From NCBI GenBank assembly GCA_964462535.1, contig CAYWXV010000009.1, positions 29,501 to 93,500 of the forward strand: DNA of 64,000 bases. Direction: 5' to 3'. This DNA comes from CAYWXV01 sp964462535. Lineage in GTDB: Bacteria > Bacteroidota > Ignavibacteria > OLB7. The stretch's first letter is position 1, and each line of letters begins with the position of its first letter. Shown piece by piece: positions 16,805-26,517 of the stretch. The notes under the pieces were generated by a model. It searched no databases. It saw nothing but the letters and a program-made list of their open reading frames with translations, and had not been told where the DNA came from. The translations under genes and the position numbers were made by a program.

Positions 16805-18094
16805 TCAGCCCCCTGAGTACTTGAATTTCTCACCGGGGGGGAGGGGCGTAGTCAGTCTGTAGTCGCCGAACCCGCTCTGGTCGGTGAAGACTAGTCGCAG
16901 GCCCCTGCGTCGATAATACCAGGTCTCAACATTCTTCCCGTCGGCCTGGAACGTATCTGTCGTGATGTTGTCGGGTGGGCCATACGTGATGTACACCCTC
17001 CCCTTGTCGGTCAGCCAACCTTCCGCGTAGGAACGGAACATCGCATTCGCGTGGTCGACGCGCCGATAGTACTCATCCATCGCCTCGTTCTCCGGAGTCT
17101 CCCGCGACGGATCGCGTCCCAACCAGAATTCGGAGAAGAGCCGTTGACGCTCAGCCGTTGTCGAACCGGCTCGGATCGCTTTCTGTTCCCCTTCAGTTGC
17201 CACGTACCGCAGCTGACGCACGCGAAGGTCGAGCTCTTCGGTGCTGAGCGATCTTCCCGGGATACCTCCGGCGATGACGACGCGCCGCGACGTGGTGGCA
17301 AGCACACGATTGGTGTCAAGAGAATCGCAAGCGGTAATGACGAGGGTCAGGGCCCCCCGCGGAAGCGACGTCGGGCTGACTCGTATCCACTCCTGCGCCC
17401 GTCCCGGCTTGAGAGGCCGTAGAGCGTGCGCCCACTGCCGGTACACCTCTGTACCACCTTTGTCACGAACGTCGAGGCGCATGGACGCAGTCCGCACGAC
17501 CCCGCGGTTGTAGGTCTCGAAGAAGAGAAAGAAGGGCTCATCGGGCGGCACCGTCTCGGAAAGGGATGGTGTCACTACAAGTCCCGAGGTGTCTTCGCGA
17601 ATGTGCGATACAAGCATTGGTGAGCTGAGCCCACACTCCACTCGCTGGAAATCGGGGGCATCAATTTCGCTCTGCACAGAACGAAGCATGTTCGTCCGAC
17701 GATCGAGTATCTCGACCGTGACGCGTGCGCCTCCGACGCTGACCGGGCGAGAAAACTGATAGTATTCGTGTGCCGGTTCCTTCCCGATCGTCGCGTCGTA
17801 CGAGTAGGTACGGAGTGTGCGATCGAAGATCGTGTCGAAGGGGATGGTGTTCTGTTGTTCGATCCGAATTGATGCCCGGTATCTACCGGTATACCCGCTT
17901 CCCGTCCTCTCGAACGTAATTGTGCTGAAGGGAACGACGACGATGACATCGAGACGATCGGTCGTTGGTGCATCTCCCTGGAAGACAAGGATGTCGACGT
18001 AGAGGTCCGCATCTCCGCCGTTCGCCTGTACGATGGCGGTCCACCCAACGAACAACGTCACGAGCGAAATCCAGAGTCGACTGTTCACGGTCAT
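16805..18094 (-). CDS. GWxTD domain-containing secreted protein
   Basis: A 429-residue protein with an N-terminal signal peptide (SRLWISLVTLFVGWTAIVQA). The C-terminal third holds EGWLTDKGRVYITYGPPDN, the signature of the GWxTD domain known from Bacteroidota and relatives, followed by VETWYYRRRGLRLVFTDQSG. The N-terminal part is beta-rich and unassigned. Function of the domain is not known to me; an envelope protein is likely. Its start overlaps the rimO stop by four bases (18091-18094), so the two genes are coupled. Confidence 0.88.
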   Translation of the reverse strand: MTVNSRLWISLVTLFVGWTAIVQANGGDADLYVDILVFQGDAPTTDRLDVIVVVPFSTITFERTGSGYTGRYRASIRIEQQNTIPFDTIFDRTLRTYSYDATIGKEPAHEYYQFSRPVSVGGARVTVEILDRRTNMLRSVQSEIDAPDFQRVECGLSSPMLVSHIREDTSGLVVTPSLSETVPPDEPFFLFFETYNRGVVRTASMRLDVRDKGGTEVYRQWAHALRPLKPGRAQEWIRVSPTSLPRGALTLVITACDSLDTNRVLATTSRRVVIAGGIPGRSLSTEELDLRVRQLRYVATEGEQKAIRAGSTTAERQRLFSEFWLGRDPSRETPENEAMDEYYRRVDHANAMFRSYAEGWLTDKGRVYITYGPPDNITTDTFQADGKNVETWYYRRRGLRLVFTDQSGFGDYRLTTPLPPGEKFKYSGG

Positions 18095-19461
18095 CCAAGA
18101 ATGGGAAGCAGGGGCTCAGCTCCGGAGAGCGGCACGGCCGGCGATCTTGTGTCAGGTATCGCGTCGGCAAAGAGGTCATACTCCATGGCACCATTGACGT
18201 CCACCTCCACAAAGTCGCCAGGCAAAAGCTTTTCTGTCGAGGTTACATACACCTCGCCGTCGACCTCGGGGGCGTCCCACTCACTTCGACATATATACTC
18301 ACCTCCCGATTCGCCTTCAACGAATACGCGGATACGTGTACCGATGCGGGCATCGTTCTTTCGCGCGGAGATCTCCTGTTGCGCCTGCATGATCCGCTCA
18401 ATCCGTTCCTGCTTCACCTCGTCGGGAACGGGGTCACCCAGGTCGTGTGCAAACGTCTTCTCCTCCTGGGAGTAAGCGAACACGCCAAGTCTTTCAAACT
18501 CGGATTCACGAACGAAATCCAGGAGCTCATCGAATTCCCTGTCTCCTTCGTTGGGATAACCGACAATCAACGTCGTCCGGAGAGCAATTGCAGGGACCTG
18601 GGTGCGAATGGTCGCGATCAAATCGCGTGTGGCTCGTCGGGAGATACCCCGGCGCATCGACTTCAACACAGGGTCGGAGATGTGCTGAATCGGCATGTCG
18701 AGGTAGTTGCAGATTACAGGGTGGTCGCGAATCACCGGAAGGATGTCCAACGGAAACGAGGATGGATAGGCGTACATCAGCCGGATCCACTCGATACCAC
18801 GAACGTCTGCGAGCTTCTCCAGGAGTTGCGCAAGGCGCCGTTCGCCATAGAGATCCAGACCGTAGAATGTTGAATCCTGCGCAACGAGGACCAGTTCCCG
18901 CACGCCCTTCATGGCAAGTCCGTTTGCCTCGATGAGGATGTCCTCCATGCTCCGTGAAACGTGCCCACCACGCATAATTGGGATAGCACAGAACGAGCAC
19001 GGGCGGTCACATCCTTCCGAGATCTTCATGTACGCCGACCGGGATCCCTCGGGGATGAATCGGTCTCCGAGGAGGTCGTGCTTCAGGTTTGGGTTGATCG
19101 TTTTGAGTATACGCGAGAAGTCCGTGACGCCGAAGAACGCGTCGACCTCGGGGAGCTCCACACGCAGGTCGTCCGCATAGCGCTCCGACAGGCATCCGGC
19201 GACGTAGAGTTGGCCGATCCGTCCTTCGCGTTTCAACGCGGCAGCCTGGAGGATTGCGTTGATCGATTCCTCCTTCGCCAGATCGATGAATCCGCACGTG
19301 TTGATCACGACCGCGTCGGCTCCGTCCGGATCGTCCTGGAGGGCAAGGTGGTTGCGTTGCAGCAGTCCCATCAGGACTTCCGAATCGACGGTGTTCTTCG
19401 AGCATCCGAGCGTGACTACGCTTACGCTGCGGACGGGATGTTCTTCGTGGGATCGCTTCAT
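18091..19461 (-). CDS. rimO: Ribosomal protein S12 methylthiotransferase
   Basis: A 456-residue radical-SAM methylthiotransferase that modifies Asp of ribosomal protein S12. The N-terminal UPF0004 domain has cysteines C20 (TLGCSKN), C56 (NTCGFI) and C90 (AGCLSE) for one iron-sulfur cluster. The radical-SAM motif CDRPCSFCAIP gives C151, C155 and C158, followed by RGGHVSRS. A C-terminal TRAM-like domain follows. TLGCSKNTVDSE rather than the MiaB pattern supports RimO. A hairpin lies just upstream of its ATG (19468-19494). Confidence 0.93.
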   Translation of the reverse strand: MKRSHEEHPVRSVSVVTLGCSKNTVDSEVLMGLLQRNHLALQDDPDGADAVVINTCGFIDLAKEESINAILQAAALKREGRIGQLYVAGCLSERYADDLRVELPEVDAFFGVTDFSRILKTINPNLKHDLLGDRFIPEGSRSAYMKISEGCDRPCSFCAIPIMRGGHVSRSMEDILIEANGLAMKGVRELVLVAQDSTFYGLDLYGERRLAQLLEKLADVRGIEWIRLMYAYPSSFPLDILPVIRDHPVICNYLDMPIQHISDPVLKSMRRGISRRATRDLIATIRTQVPAIALRTTLIVGYPNEGDREFDELLDFVRESEFERLGVFAYSQEEKTFAHDLGDPVPDEVKQERIERIMQAQQEISARKNDARIGTRIRVFVEGESGGEYICRSEWDAPEVDGEVYVTSTEKLLPGDFVEVDVNGAMEYDLFADAIPDTRSPAVPLSGAEPLLPILG

Positions 19462-19467
19462 AACGAG

Positions 19468-19494
19468 CGGTGCAGGGGGGAAGCCCCTGCACCG
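19468..19494 (-). terminator. Hairpin between the 1912-residue secreted protein gene and rimO
   Basis: Perfect 11-bp arms (CGGTGCAGGGG at 19468-19478, CCCCTGCACCG at 19484-19494) with a 5-nt loop. On the minus strand it follows the large gene's stop by 29 nt and ends 6 nt before the rimO ATG. No T-run follows, so it may be a weak terminator or a structure affecting rimO translation rather than a classic terminator. Confidence 0.5.
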
Positions 19495-19523
19495 TGTGAT
19501 CTTCTACATGGTTCGGTTTCTGG

Positions 19524-22500
19524 TCACCGGGCGATCAACAATCGCCTCCGCTCGACCTGTGTTGGCGTGCGGAGCTCAAGATAGTAGATCCCCGAGGGCA
19601 GGTCGCCGAGCGAAAGGGCAACAACGTATGACCGCGGAGCCAGAGCGTCGTTGACAGGTTGAGAAACCACGCGACCAAGCGCGTCGTGGACCGTCAACAC
19701 TGTCCGGCCGTCCTCGATCGTTTCAAACTCAACCTCGGCAAGGTCGCGTGCAGGGTTGGGTCTGACGGCCTTGATGCCGAACGTGCCGTCGACTCGGACA
19801 AGACGGTTACCGCCGACGTCACACAGACTATCGAGTGTCAGAGAACCTTTCCCGAGAACGATCAGAGCGCGCGGGTGGTCCGTGTGGATTGTGTCCGTGG
19901 ACCAGAGGTCATTCACGATAGAATCACCGAGCGCGACGATCCCTTCAACGAAGGCAACGGTCCCGGGACCCGTGAGAGTGTCGTTGCCACTCACCGTGAA
20001 GGTTGCTTCGCCGGGGTTCCGAACGAACGACGCCACCGTCCAGGTTGGGACGACGGTCCCCTGGAGACTAACACCGGTAGGATAGAACGCCGTTGGATTG
20101 AACGTGAGTGTTGCTGTTACGCTCTTGACGGGTAGCGATGAGAGATCATCGGTGATCGTCAGGGGGACGCTGATTCTCTCACCGGGCTTTGCGGTTACGC
20201 TCCCCCACATCCCTGTTGCCACAATCACCCGCAGGTCCACGGCCTCTGCAGATATCGGGAGTCGGAGCGAATCGCACGCGTTCGTTGCGTACATCCGGAG
20301 CGTGTCTTCGTAAACGCCGACCACGGTCGGTGCGAACTCGATCACCACCTGAACGCTGTCTCCCGGGGCCACCGTTGTTGGTAGCGAGGGACTAACTGCG
20401 ATGATGCGATAGGGAGGAGCAATCGTTACGGTCGAAAGGTCGAGCGGGGCTGTGCCGGTATTGACGATCCAGTACGAGGTCTGCGCGGATGTTCCGGCCC
20501 CGACCACGCCGAAACTGGCACCACGCAACGCAAGGCTATGTGAAATCCGAATACCCGACAGGGAAACGTCGACATTTGGCCTGATAGGATCGTTGGTCGC
20601 GAACGTGAGCGTGGCCGCTCGCGCGCCATCGGGTGGACTGTTGGGAGTGAATCGGACGATCACCGTAGCGCTGTCGAGCGGGGCGAGCGTCGTCGGGGTG
20701 GTGAGTGTTCCACCGACCACGGCGAACTCGGTTGCTGTTGCGGGAGCAATCGTCGCCGACGAGACCACGACGGGGACAATTCCGATATTCCGAACGACGA
20801 CTGTGTCCTCTTTCGTCCTGCAGTCGAGCACGCTTCCGAAGTTGATCTGTGTGCGACTCGTGGAAATCCCACCCTCAACCCCTTCACCAGTAACGTTCGA
20901 AACCAGCGTTGAGGAGCAGATGGAATCGACATCTACCTCCAGTCGAGTCCCGGCGGGAAGCGATCCAGGTATGAGGGGTGCGTAGGTCGCCTGTATCTGC
21001 CCGGTCAATCCAGGACCGATGCGCATCGGAAACTGCCCAGGGACGAGTGTCAACTCGGATGATACAGGGAGGATGCGCGCGCCAACCACGCGGATCGTTG
21101 AAGGGTTATTGTTCGTGACGGTGGCGCTGGCCGATCCGGCGCCCCCCAGGGAAACTGCCCCGAAGTCGAGATCGCCAAGCGTCTGCCGAAGGGCCAGACG
21201 CGTCCCTTCGAGCAGAATAGTGTCTGGGATGCGACAACTTCCGACGAGCATGATGAGGCGTACCTGGAACGTGCCATCTGCGTTCGGAGCGAAGATCAAT
21301 GGAAGCTTCATGCTGTCCCCCGGCGGAATCCTAAGGGGCGGAGGCGTGCCGATCAGGAAGTTCGTCGGTGGCTCAGTGAAGATCTGAATGATCGTGTCGA
21401 TCACGGTCCCCGTGTTCCGGAGAATCAGGGTATCCGCAATCTCCTTCTGACATGACAGGAGTGTCGGGAACACAAGTCGGGATGTCGAGGGCTCGAGGCC
21501 GATGGTGTCGCGCCTGCCGACGAGATCGACCGACAGAGTCGGCTTCTTTGGGTCGGTGGTCGTGTAGGTCAATGATCCATTGATCACGCCCGCGGCACTC
21601 GGTGTGTATCGAATCCGAATCGTCTGCGACCCACCTGCGGGAACGGCAAATCCTCCAACAGGCGACACCAGCGTAAAGCGTGCCGGATTAATGACTGGAT
21701 TCGAGAGACTAACAGCGGCGGATCCGATGTTGAAGACCGAAAGCGTGTCCTCGACGGGACCAAGGGGGGAGCATGGACCGACAGCCAGGGTCAGGATGTT
21801 ACGCGACAATCCGATCGAAGCCGTGGTCCCTCGTCCAGTAATGGTAAATGGGACCGTATCGCGACAGGGGCTTGTCAGAAAGGCGAGAAGCTCGGTCGTC
21901 GGCAAAGGTGTTTCCGTAATGGGTCGATACTCGATCACCACCTCCATTGTGTCGCCGGGGGCCAGATGGCGAGGAGGGGGGAATGTCGGGTAGACGATTC
22001 GAATCGTCCCGTTCGGCGGCCGAATGCCCAAGCCCTCAACGGAAATCAGCCCTCCGCCGACGGGGGCGGTATTCTTCAGCACAACCGTCCGCCTTGCGGT
22101 TGTGGTCAACGGCACGTCTCCAAAGTCAATCGGGTTCGGCGTGGCCGTTAGTGTCGCCTCCTGCGCGTCAAACGAGATGTACATGCGGAGCAGGCGCCCA
22201 CACGGATCCGTGCGGATGTAGAGCGTGTCCCGATACGGACCTGGTCGCGTTGCGAGGACCCGAATGCGAATCGATTCGCTTGATCCTGGTCCCAGCTGGA
22301 AGGGGAATCTCGATGGATAGACGACGCGAATTGGTCCCGTGGAATCGGCCATGTATGCTCTGACGATCGAAATAACCGTCCGCAACGACTCGTTTTCAAC
22401 ACCAATCGGGATCTCCTCTGGCTTGCCGACACAGACCGATCCGATGTTGACGATCGTGTCGGCGACGTTCAGAACTGCTGCATCGCGATCGGCAAAGAGG

Positions 22501-25262
22501 TCGATGAAATAGGGGTTCTTCTGGTACAACGAGTCGCTATTGCTGAATCGCAAGCGAGCAATGAGCGAGCCACTTCCACCCGATCCCACACGCACGATGA
22601 ACAGGATTGAATCCCCCACCTGAACGACGCGGGGGAACCCGGTGTTGGAGGGTGAGAGTATCGTGTATCGCAGGGAATCCTGTCCAAGAATATCAGGGTA
22701 GTGGAGGGTGAGCGGGCCTGTCCCGACGTTCTTGATCCAGACGCTGTCAACCGCCGTATCGCCGCACGCAAGGTTAGGGAAGAGCAATGCCTTCTTCGAG
22801 TCAATCACCCCCGTGACGCCCCGCGCGCGGAAGTAGATGGTGTCGTTGACAACGCATGGTCCGCTCTTAACGATAAACCTGAACGTGCTGATCGATGTGT
22901 CCCTCGGGATGACTCTGAAGCCGATCAGGATCGAATCGTTTGGCGCTACGGAAACGGTCGGAACAGGGAATCGTCGGATGTAGGTCGCCTGGCCCGTACC
23001 ACCAGGAGCAGGGTCTATTGCAAAGATCAGGTTACGGTAGCTGTTCATGTTCTTGAACACCACCACCGTGTCATGAGACGCTCCCAGCTGAATCCCCCCC
23101 ATGTCGATGATCCGCGGCGTAAGGGAGTAATTCAATTGCTCCCGTATCACGATGTACGGGATGTCGAAGACCTGCAGGATTGGGTCATTCGTAATAAGAC
23201 GCAGCGTGTCCGAACGATTGCCGTTTGGCGCGGCAAGCGAGTTGAAGGCAACTACGATGCGTCCGGTGTCGCCGGGGAGCACCGAATCGGGGAACGACAG
23301 CGGTCTGATGATGCTGTAATAGATCTTGTTTGCACCAATGAACGCTGTGCCCGGGTAAATAATCAGGAGGCCCGTTCCACGGTTCACCACCTTGACGGTA
23401 TCATATACCGTGTTGGTACAGGCGACAGTGTCGAGCACGCGGGGACGCTGCGTAAGCAGGCGCGGAACCAGATCAAGCTTGATGACGGCTCCGGCGGATT
23501 GCGAGTAGACCTGAATTGGGATCTTCGTGAACTCCGTGCTGCCGGCCGTGTCCGCGCGTTGGGCGACGCATACAAAGGCGAGCGAGTCAAACGGGAACAC
23601 GACGCGGACCGACCAAGTCGAGTCCGATGCGACAATTGTCCTGTAGGGGTTGACGAAATTCCACGATGTGTTATCCCCGCGCATGTAGACGAAGATGGAA
23701 TCGCCCCCGGAGCCTGGTCTGTATCTTCCGGTTCCGCGCAGCACCCAGTTCACGGAGTCGGCATACGTGATCGTGTCGAGCGTGGGTCCCGTGTAGTGCG
23801 TCGCCCCGGGTGTCAAGTTGATCCCCCCAGCCACACGGCCGTCGTGCCTGAAACGACCCACCGACCCGGTTCCGGCGTAAGAGTTCTGTGTGGCAAGCGG
23901 GTGCTTTGTCCCGCCTATGCCCCCAGGCATCGTCGCGCTTCCAATCTGCACCCCCATCGCTCCACCAACGAGGATGGTTCCCCCTGCTCCTCCCCCCGAA
24001 GGGTCTCCCGTCGTACTGAACGGCTTGCCGGTCGGATTTGCCCCATTTCTGCCATTGCCTCCCGTCGCATCGACCCCGTCAATTACAATGCGGGTGTGTG
24101 ACGCGAGGACGACGGCACCGCCGCCGCCGCCTCCTGTTGAGTCGTAGCTTCCACCACTCGCTCCACCCCCCCCACCAAACATCGGGACGAGTACCTCGTT
24201 GCCGACCGGTTGCCCGTTGGCATACGACGGCGCCCCCCCCGGCAGGCCCGATCCGGGAGCTGCGTTCGCCCCCCCTCCAGCATACGCGTTGTAGATGTAG
24301 GCGCTGATCATCGGCCCTGACATGACAAGCCCCCCCCCCTGGCGGCCATCGCGGTCCATCGGGTGGCCAGGACCGCCACCGATCAGGCGGTTGTTAGAGG
24401 AACTAGCAGGGGAGGCGATGACGTTATTAAGACTGGCTCCATTGAGCCCTGTTCCAGCGCCGAACGGACCCGGGCTCTGGTATGTCGGGACAGTGCTTCG
24501 TCCTCCGGCAAAACCGTTCCCCTGCGGTGCGTCTGCCTCGCCGAAGGCGGGTGGGTTCGTCGCCGCTGGTCGGTCGGGTCCAAAACCCCCTCCACCACCG
24601 CCGCCGGGGCCGGCGTGCTTGCCCGATGCAGCAACTGATATCGTTGCACCGGGATTTACGACAATGCGGCCCCTGCTAATTACGATGGCGGGGAAGTAGC
24701 CCTGGTTGCCCTGCCGTCCCGGGTCGGTGTCATTCGTCGAAAACGTGTACGTCCCCGAGTTCAACACCATACTATCGACGATCATCGCGCCACGTCTGGA
24801 CCGCGTCCCCCATGCACCGCCGGAGCCGATTACACCTCCGCCACTCTTTGTCCCGAAGGATGTCGGGTTGACGACCCAGAACGTATCAATGGCGAGCTGT
24901 CGGCTGCTGACAAGGATGCGGAGAGGGATGGGACCAAGTGCTGCGCGTGGCTTAACGAAGAAGTGGAAGGCGATAACGCGCCCGTCCCAGCCAACGATAC
25001 CTGGCGAGATGCGAATGCGCTGTGTGTCCGAAGGAACGACGCACTGGACGGAGAGGGCAGTGGGGCTCCCCGGCCCGTCGGCAATCAGAAATTTGCCAAG
25101 ACTGTCTACCGTCGAGATTACCTCGACGTACGTATTCATACCCGGAGAACCGATATCGGGGATGATGTAGGTGTGGGGTTGTCCGACGGCATGACTCGCG
25201 ACCAGCGAGGTCAGCAGTGCGAGGGATGCCGCAAGAAGACGTCCCGGATGTACGTCACGCAT
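19524..25262 (-). CDS. Giant secreted protein with choice-of-anchor-D-like repeats and type IX sorting tail
   Basis: A 1912-residue protein. A signal peptide (RLLAASLALLTSLVASHAVG) leads to a mature N-terminus QPHTYIIPDIG. From about 130 to 480 the sequence is Gly-rich with long glycine runs and PGGG/GGAGG motifs, resembling Gly-rich adhesin domains. From about 600 to 1650 there are repeated beta-sandwich units of roughly 100 residues with the pattern LDFGxVxxGxxxxxxVxxxN (for example INFGSVLDCRTKEDTVVVRN), as in choice-of-anchor-D/ASPM-SPD2-Hydin domains. A cohesin-like segment follows (VIVATGMWGSVTAKPGERIS). The last 85 residues (VRPNPARDLAEVEFE ... GRVVSQPV ... SGIYYLELRT) match the type A C-terminal signal of the type IX secretion system. 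So it is probably exported and attached to the cell surface. Confidence 0.88.
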   Translation of the reverse strand: MRDVHPGRLLAASLALLTSLVASHAVGQPHTYIIPDIGSPGMNTYVEVISTVDSLGKFLIADGPGSPTALSVQCVVPSDTQRIRISPGIVGWDGRVIAFHFFVKPRAALGPIPLRILVSSRQLAIDTFWVVNPTSFGTKSGGGVIGSGGAWGTRSRRGAMIVDSMVLNSGTYTFSTNDTDPGRQGNQGYFPAIVISRGRIVVNPGATISVAASGKHAGPGGGGGGGFGPDRPAATNPPAFGEADAPQGNGFAGGRSTVPTYQSPGPFGAGTGLNGASLNNVIASPASSSNNRLIGGGPGHPMDRDGRQGGGLVMSGPMISAYIYNAYAGGGANAAPGSGLPGGAPSYANGQPVGNEVLVPMFGGGGGASGGSYDSTGGGGGGAVVLASHTRIVIDGVDATGGNGRNGANPTGKPFSTTGDPSGGGAGGTILVGGAMGVQIGSATMPGGIGGTKHPLATQNSYAGTGSVGRFRHDGRVAGGINLTPGATHYTGPTLDTITYADSVNWVLRGTGRYRPGSGGDSIFVYMRGDNTSWNFVNPYRTIVASDSTWSVRVVFPFDSLAFVCVAQRADTAGSTEFTKIPIQVYSQSAGAVIKLDLVPRLLTQRPRVLDTVACTNTVYDTVKVVNRGTGLLIIYPGTAFIGANKIYYSIIRPLSFPDSVLPGDTGRIVVAFNSLAAPNGNRSDTLRLITNDPILQVFDIPYIVIREQLNYSLTPRIIDMGGIQLGASHDTVVVFKNMNSYRNLIFAIDPAPGGTGQATYIRRFPVPTVSVAPNDSILIGFRVIPRDTSISTFRFIVKSGPCVVNDTIYFRARGVTGVIDSKKALLFPNLACGDTAVDSVWIKNVGTGPLTLHYPDILGQDSLRYTILSPSNTGFPRVVQVGDSILFIVRVGSGGSGSLIARLRFSNSDSLYQKNPYFIDLFADRDAAVLNVADTIVNIGSVCVGKPEEIPIGVENESLRTVISIVRAYMADSTGPIRVVYPSRFPFQLGPGSSESIRIRVLATRPGPYRDTLYIRTDPCGRLLRMYISFDAQEATLTATPNPIDFGDVPLTTTARRTVVLKNTAPVGGGLISVEGLGIRPPNGTIRIVYPTFPPPRHLAPGDTMEVVIEYRPITETPLPTTELLAFLTSPCRDTVPFTITGRGTTASIGLSRNILTLAVGPCSPLGPVEDTLSVFNIGSAAVSLSNPVINPARFTLVSPVGGFAVPAGGSQTIRIRYTPSAAGVINGSLTYTTTDPKKPTLSVDLVGRRDTIGLEPSTSRLVFPTLLSCQKEIADTLILRNTGTVIDTIIQIFTEPPTNFLIGTPPPLRIPPGDSMKLPLIFAPNADGTFQVRLIMLVGSCRIPDTILLEGTRLALRQTLGDLDFGAVSLGGAGSASATVTNNNPSTIRVVGARILPVSSELTLVPGQFPMRIGPGLTGQIQATYAPLIPGSLPAGTRLEVDVDSICSSTLVSNVTGEGVEGGISTSRTQINFGSVLDCRTKEDTVVVRNIGIVPVVVSSATIAPATATEFAVVGGTLTTPTTLAPLDSATVIVRFTPNSPPDGARAATLTFATNDPIRPNVDVSLSGIRISHSLALRGASFGVVGAGTSAQTSYWIVNTGTAPLDLSTVTIAPPYRIIAVSPSLPTTVAPGDSVQVVIEFAPTVVGVYEDTLRMYATNACDSLRLPISAEAVDLRVIVATGMWGSVTAKPGERISVPLTITDDLSSLPVKSVTATLTFNPTAFYPTGVSLQGTVVPTWTVASFVRNPGEATFTVSGNDTLTGPGTVAFVEGIVALGDSIVNDLWSTDTIHTDHPRALIVLGKGSLTLDSLCDVGGNRLVRVDGTFGIKAVRPNPARDLAEVEFETIEDGRTVLTVHDALGRVVSQPVNDALAPRSYVVALSLGDLPSGIYYLELRTPTQVERRRLLIAR

Positions 25263-25380
25263 GGACTGGTTCTACAAATGGGGGACTGGTATGCCTCAGG
25301 ACGGAGGACTGAACCGGCTGGGGCACGAGGGATGCCGGCGTCGTCGCGTAAGACGAACATGGGGTCGTGTGTCACTCCGC

Positions 25381-25424
25381 CCCCCGGTTGACGGGGAGGA
25401 CCGGCTTTCGGTCTCAACCGGGGG
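25381..25424. repeat. Inverted repeat in the divergent promoter region
   Basis: CCCCCGGTTGA (25381-25391) is repeated perfectly inverted at 25414-25424 with a 22-nt spacer that itself contains a smaller inverted repeat (ACCG / CGGT around 25400-25412). It lies between the divergent giant-protein gene and the recombinase gene. It could be an operator, a cruciform or the leader hairpin of the minus-strand transcript; nothing decides between these. Confidence 0.5.
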
Positions 25425-25447
25425 CAGTTGGACCGCCGGCGTCGGGC

Positions 25448-25478
25448 TTGCCCTGGCAGATGGGAGTCCCTAGCTTGC
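25448..25478 (+). promoter_or_regulatory. Candidate promoter of the recombinase operon
   Basis: TTG at 25448-25450, a 20-nt spacer and TAGCTTGC at 25471-25478 resemble the Bacteroidota -33 TTTG / -7 TAnnTTTG promoter. The predicted transcription start falls almost on ATG 25483, so translation would either be leaderless or begin at ATG 25522. Confidence 0.4.
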
Positions 25479-25482
25479 GGTC

Positions 25483-26517
25483 ATGTATGCACAACGGGAT
25501 GATACCCTCGCTGATGGCTCGATGCCGTTACATCTGACGATCAGGAGATTCCTTGAATATCTGGAAATCGAACGAAAGTATTCAGTCAAAACCATCGAGG
25601 CCTACCACAATGATTTATTGAGGATAGACGACGAATCGGGGGGGAGGAGAGTGGGTCGCGCCGGCTTGGGGCTTCACGCGTTCGTTGCCTTGGACACGGG
25701 GGGTGCCGAACCGGCGGTTTCGGATGTAACACATACCCGTCTACGAGGGTACGTTGCCGAGCTTCATCGGCGCGGACTGTCACGCCGGAGTATCGCCCGG
25801 AAGATAGCTGCCGTTCGTTCCCTCATGAAGTACGCTGTCGCCAAAGGGCTCATTGCCGTAAACCCCGCACGGTTGATTCAGACGCCTAAGCTGGAGCGGC
25901 GGCTCCCCACCGTTCTTTCCCAGGACGAGGCCAGCAAGCTGGTTGAACTGCCCGATCTTGAGGTTTCGACTGGTGTCCGCGACCGGGCCGTGCTGGAACT
26001 CCTGTATGCTACTGGCTGCAGAAGGGCGGAGATATGTGGACTGACGCTTCGCGATGTCGATCTGCTGTCTGGAACGGTCCGCGTGACGGGGAAGGGGAGC
26101 AAGACCCGAATAGTGCCGTTCGGAAGAAGCGCACGTGCCGCGCTGCAGGCGTGGCTCAGCGTGCGTGGCGGCATGCTCAAACCGCCCGGAACCGATCATC
26201 TCTTCCTCTCCGATCGGGGACGGAAACTGTCGGAAGACGGACTATATCGAATAGTGCGACGGTACATGTCTCAAGTCACTGAACAGAAGAAGAGAAGCCC
26301 GCACGTTCTGCGACACTCGTTTGCTACGCATCTCCTGGAACGTGGGGCTGGTCTCCGCGACGTCGGCGAAATGCTCGGACACTCGTCGTTGTCAACGACG
26401 CAGGGTTATACACACGTTTCAATCGAGCGTCTGAAGGAGGCCTACGGGAAGGCGCATCCTCGGGCCGGGGATGAGTCCGACAGCTCAAGCGCCTCATCGA
26501 CGGACGATACTAGATGA
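25483..26517 (+). CDS. XerC/XerD-type tyrosine recombinase
   Basis: A 344-residue site-specific recombinase with an N-terminal SAM-like core-binding domain (LTIRRFLEYLEIERKYSVKT) and a C-terminal catalytic domain. Catalytic residues are visible: R180 in ATGCRRAEICGL, K204 in GKGSK, H274 and R277 in HVLRHSFATHLL, H300 in GHSSLSTTQ, and nucleophile Y309 in GYTHV. Xer proteins resolve chromosome dimers at dif. The ATG at 25522 is a possible alternative start because the family usually begins just before the core domain. No mobile-element genes surround it and the next gene overlaps by four bases, so a housekeeping Xer is more likely than an integrase. Confidence 0.88.
   Translation: MYAQRDDTLADGSMPLHLTIRRFLEYLEIERKYSVKTIEAYHNDLLRIDDESGGRRVGRAGLGLHAFVALDTGGAEPAVSDVTHTRLRGYVAELHRRGLSRRSIARKIAAVRSLMKYAVAKGLIAVNPARLIQTPKLERRLPTVLSQDEASKLVELPDLEVSTGVRDRAVLELLYATGCRRAEICGLTLRDVDLLSGTVRVTGKGSKTRIVPFGRSARAALQAWLSVRGGMLKPPGTDHLFLSDRGRKLSEDGLYRIVRRYMSQVTEQKKRSPHVLRHSFATHLLERGAGLRDVGEMLGHSSLSTTQGYTHVSIERLKEAYGKAHPRAGDESDSSSASSTDDTR

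Noticed and set aside
22701..24101. Long plus-strand open frame of 466 codons
   Set aside because: Antisense to the repeat region of the giant secreted protein; its composition follows from the other strand's codon bias and it has no recognisable domain.
25483..26517. Tyrosine recombinase as an integrase of a mobile element
   Set aside because: No attachment-site repeats, tRNA neighbour or phage/transfer genes nearby; it is tightly coupled to ordinary genes, fitting a housekeeping Xer protein.
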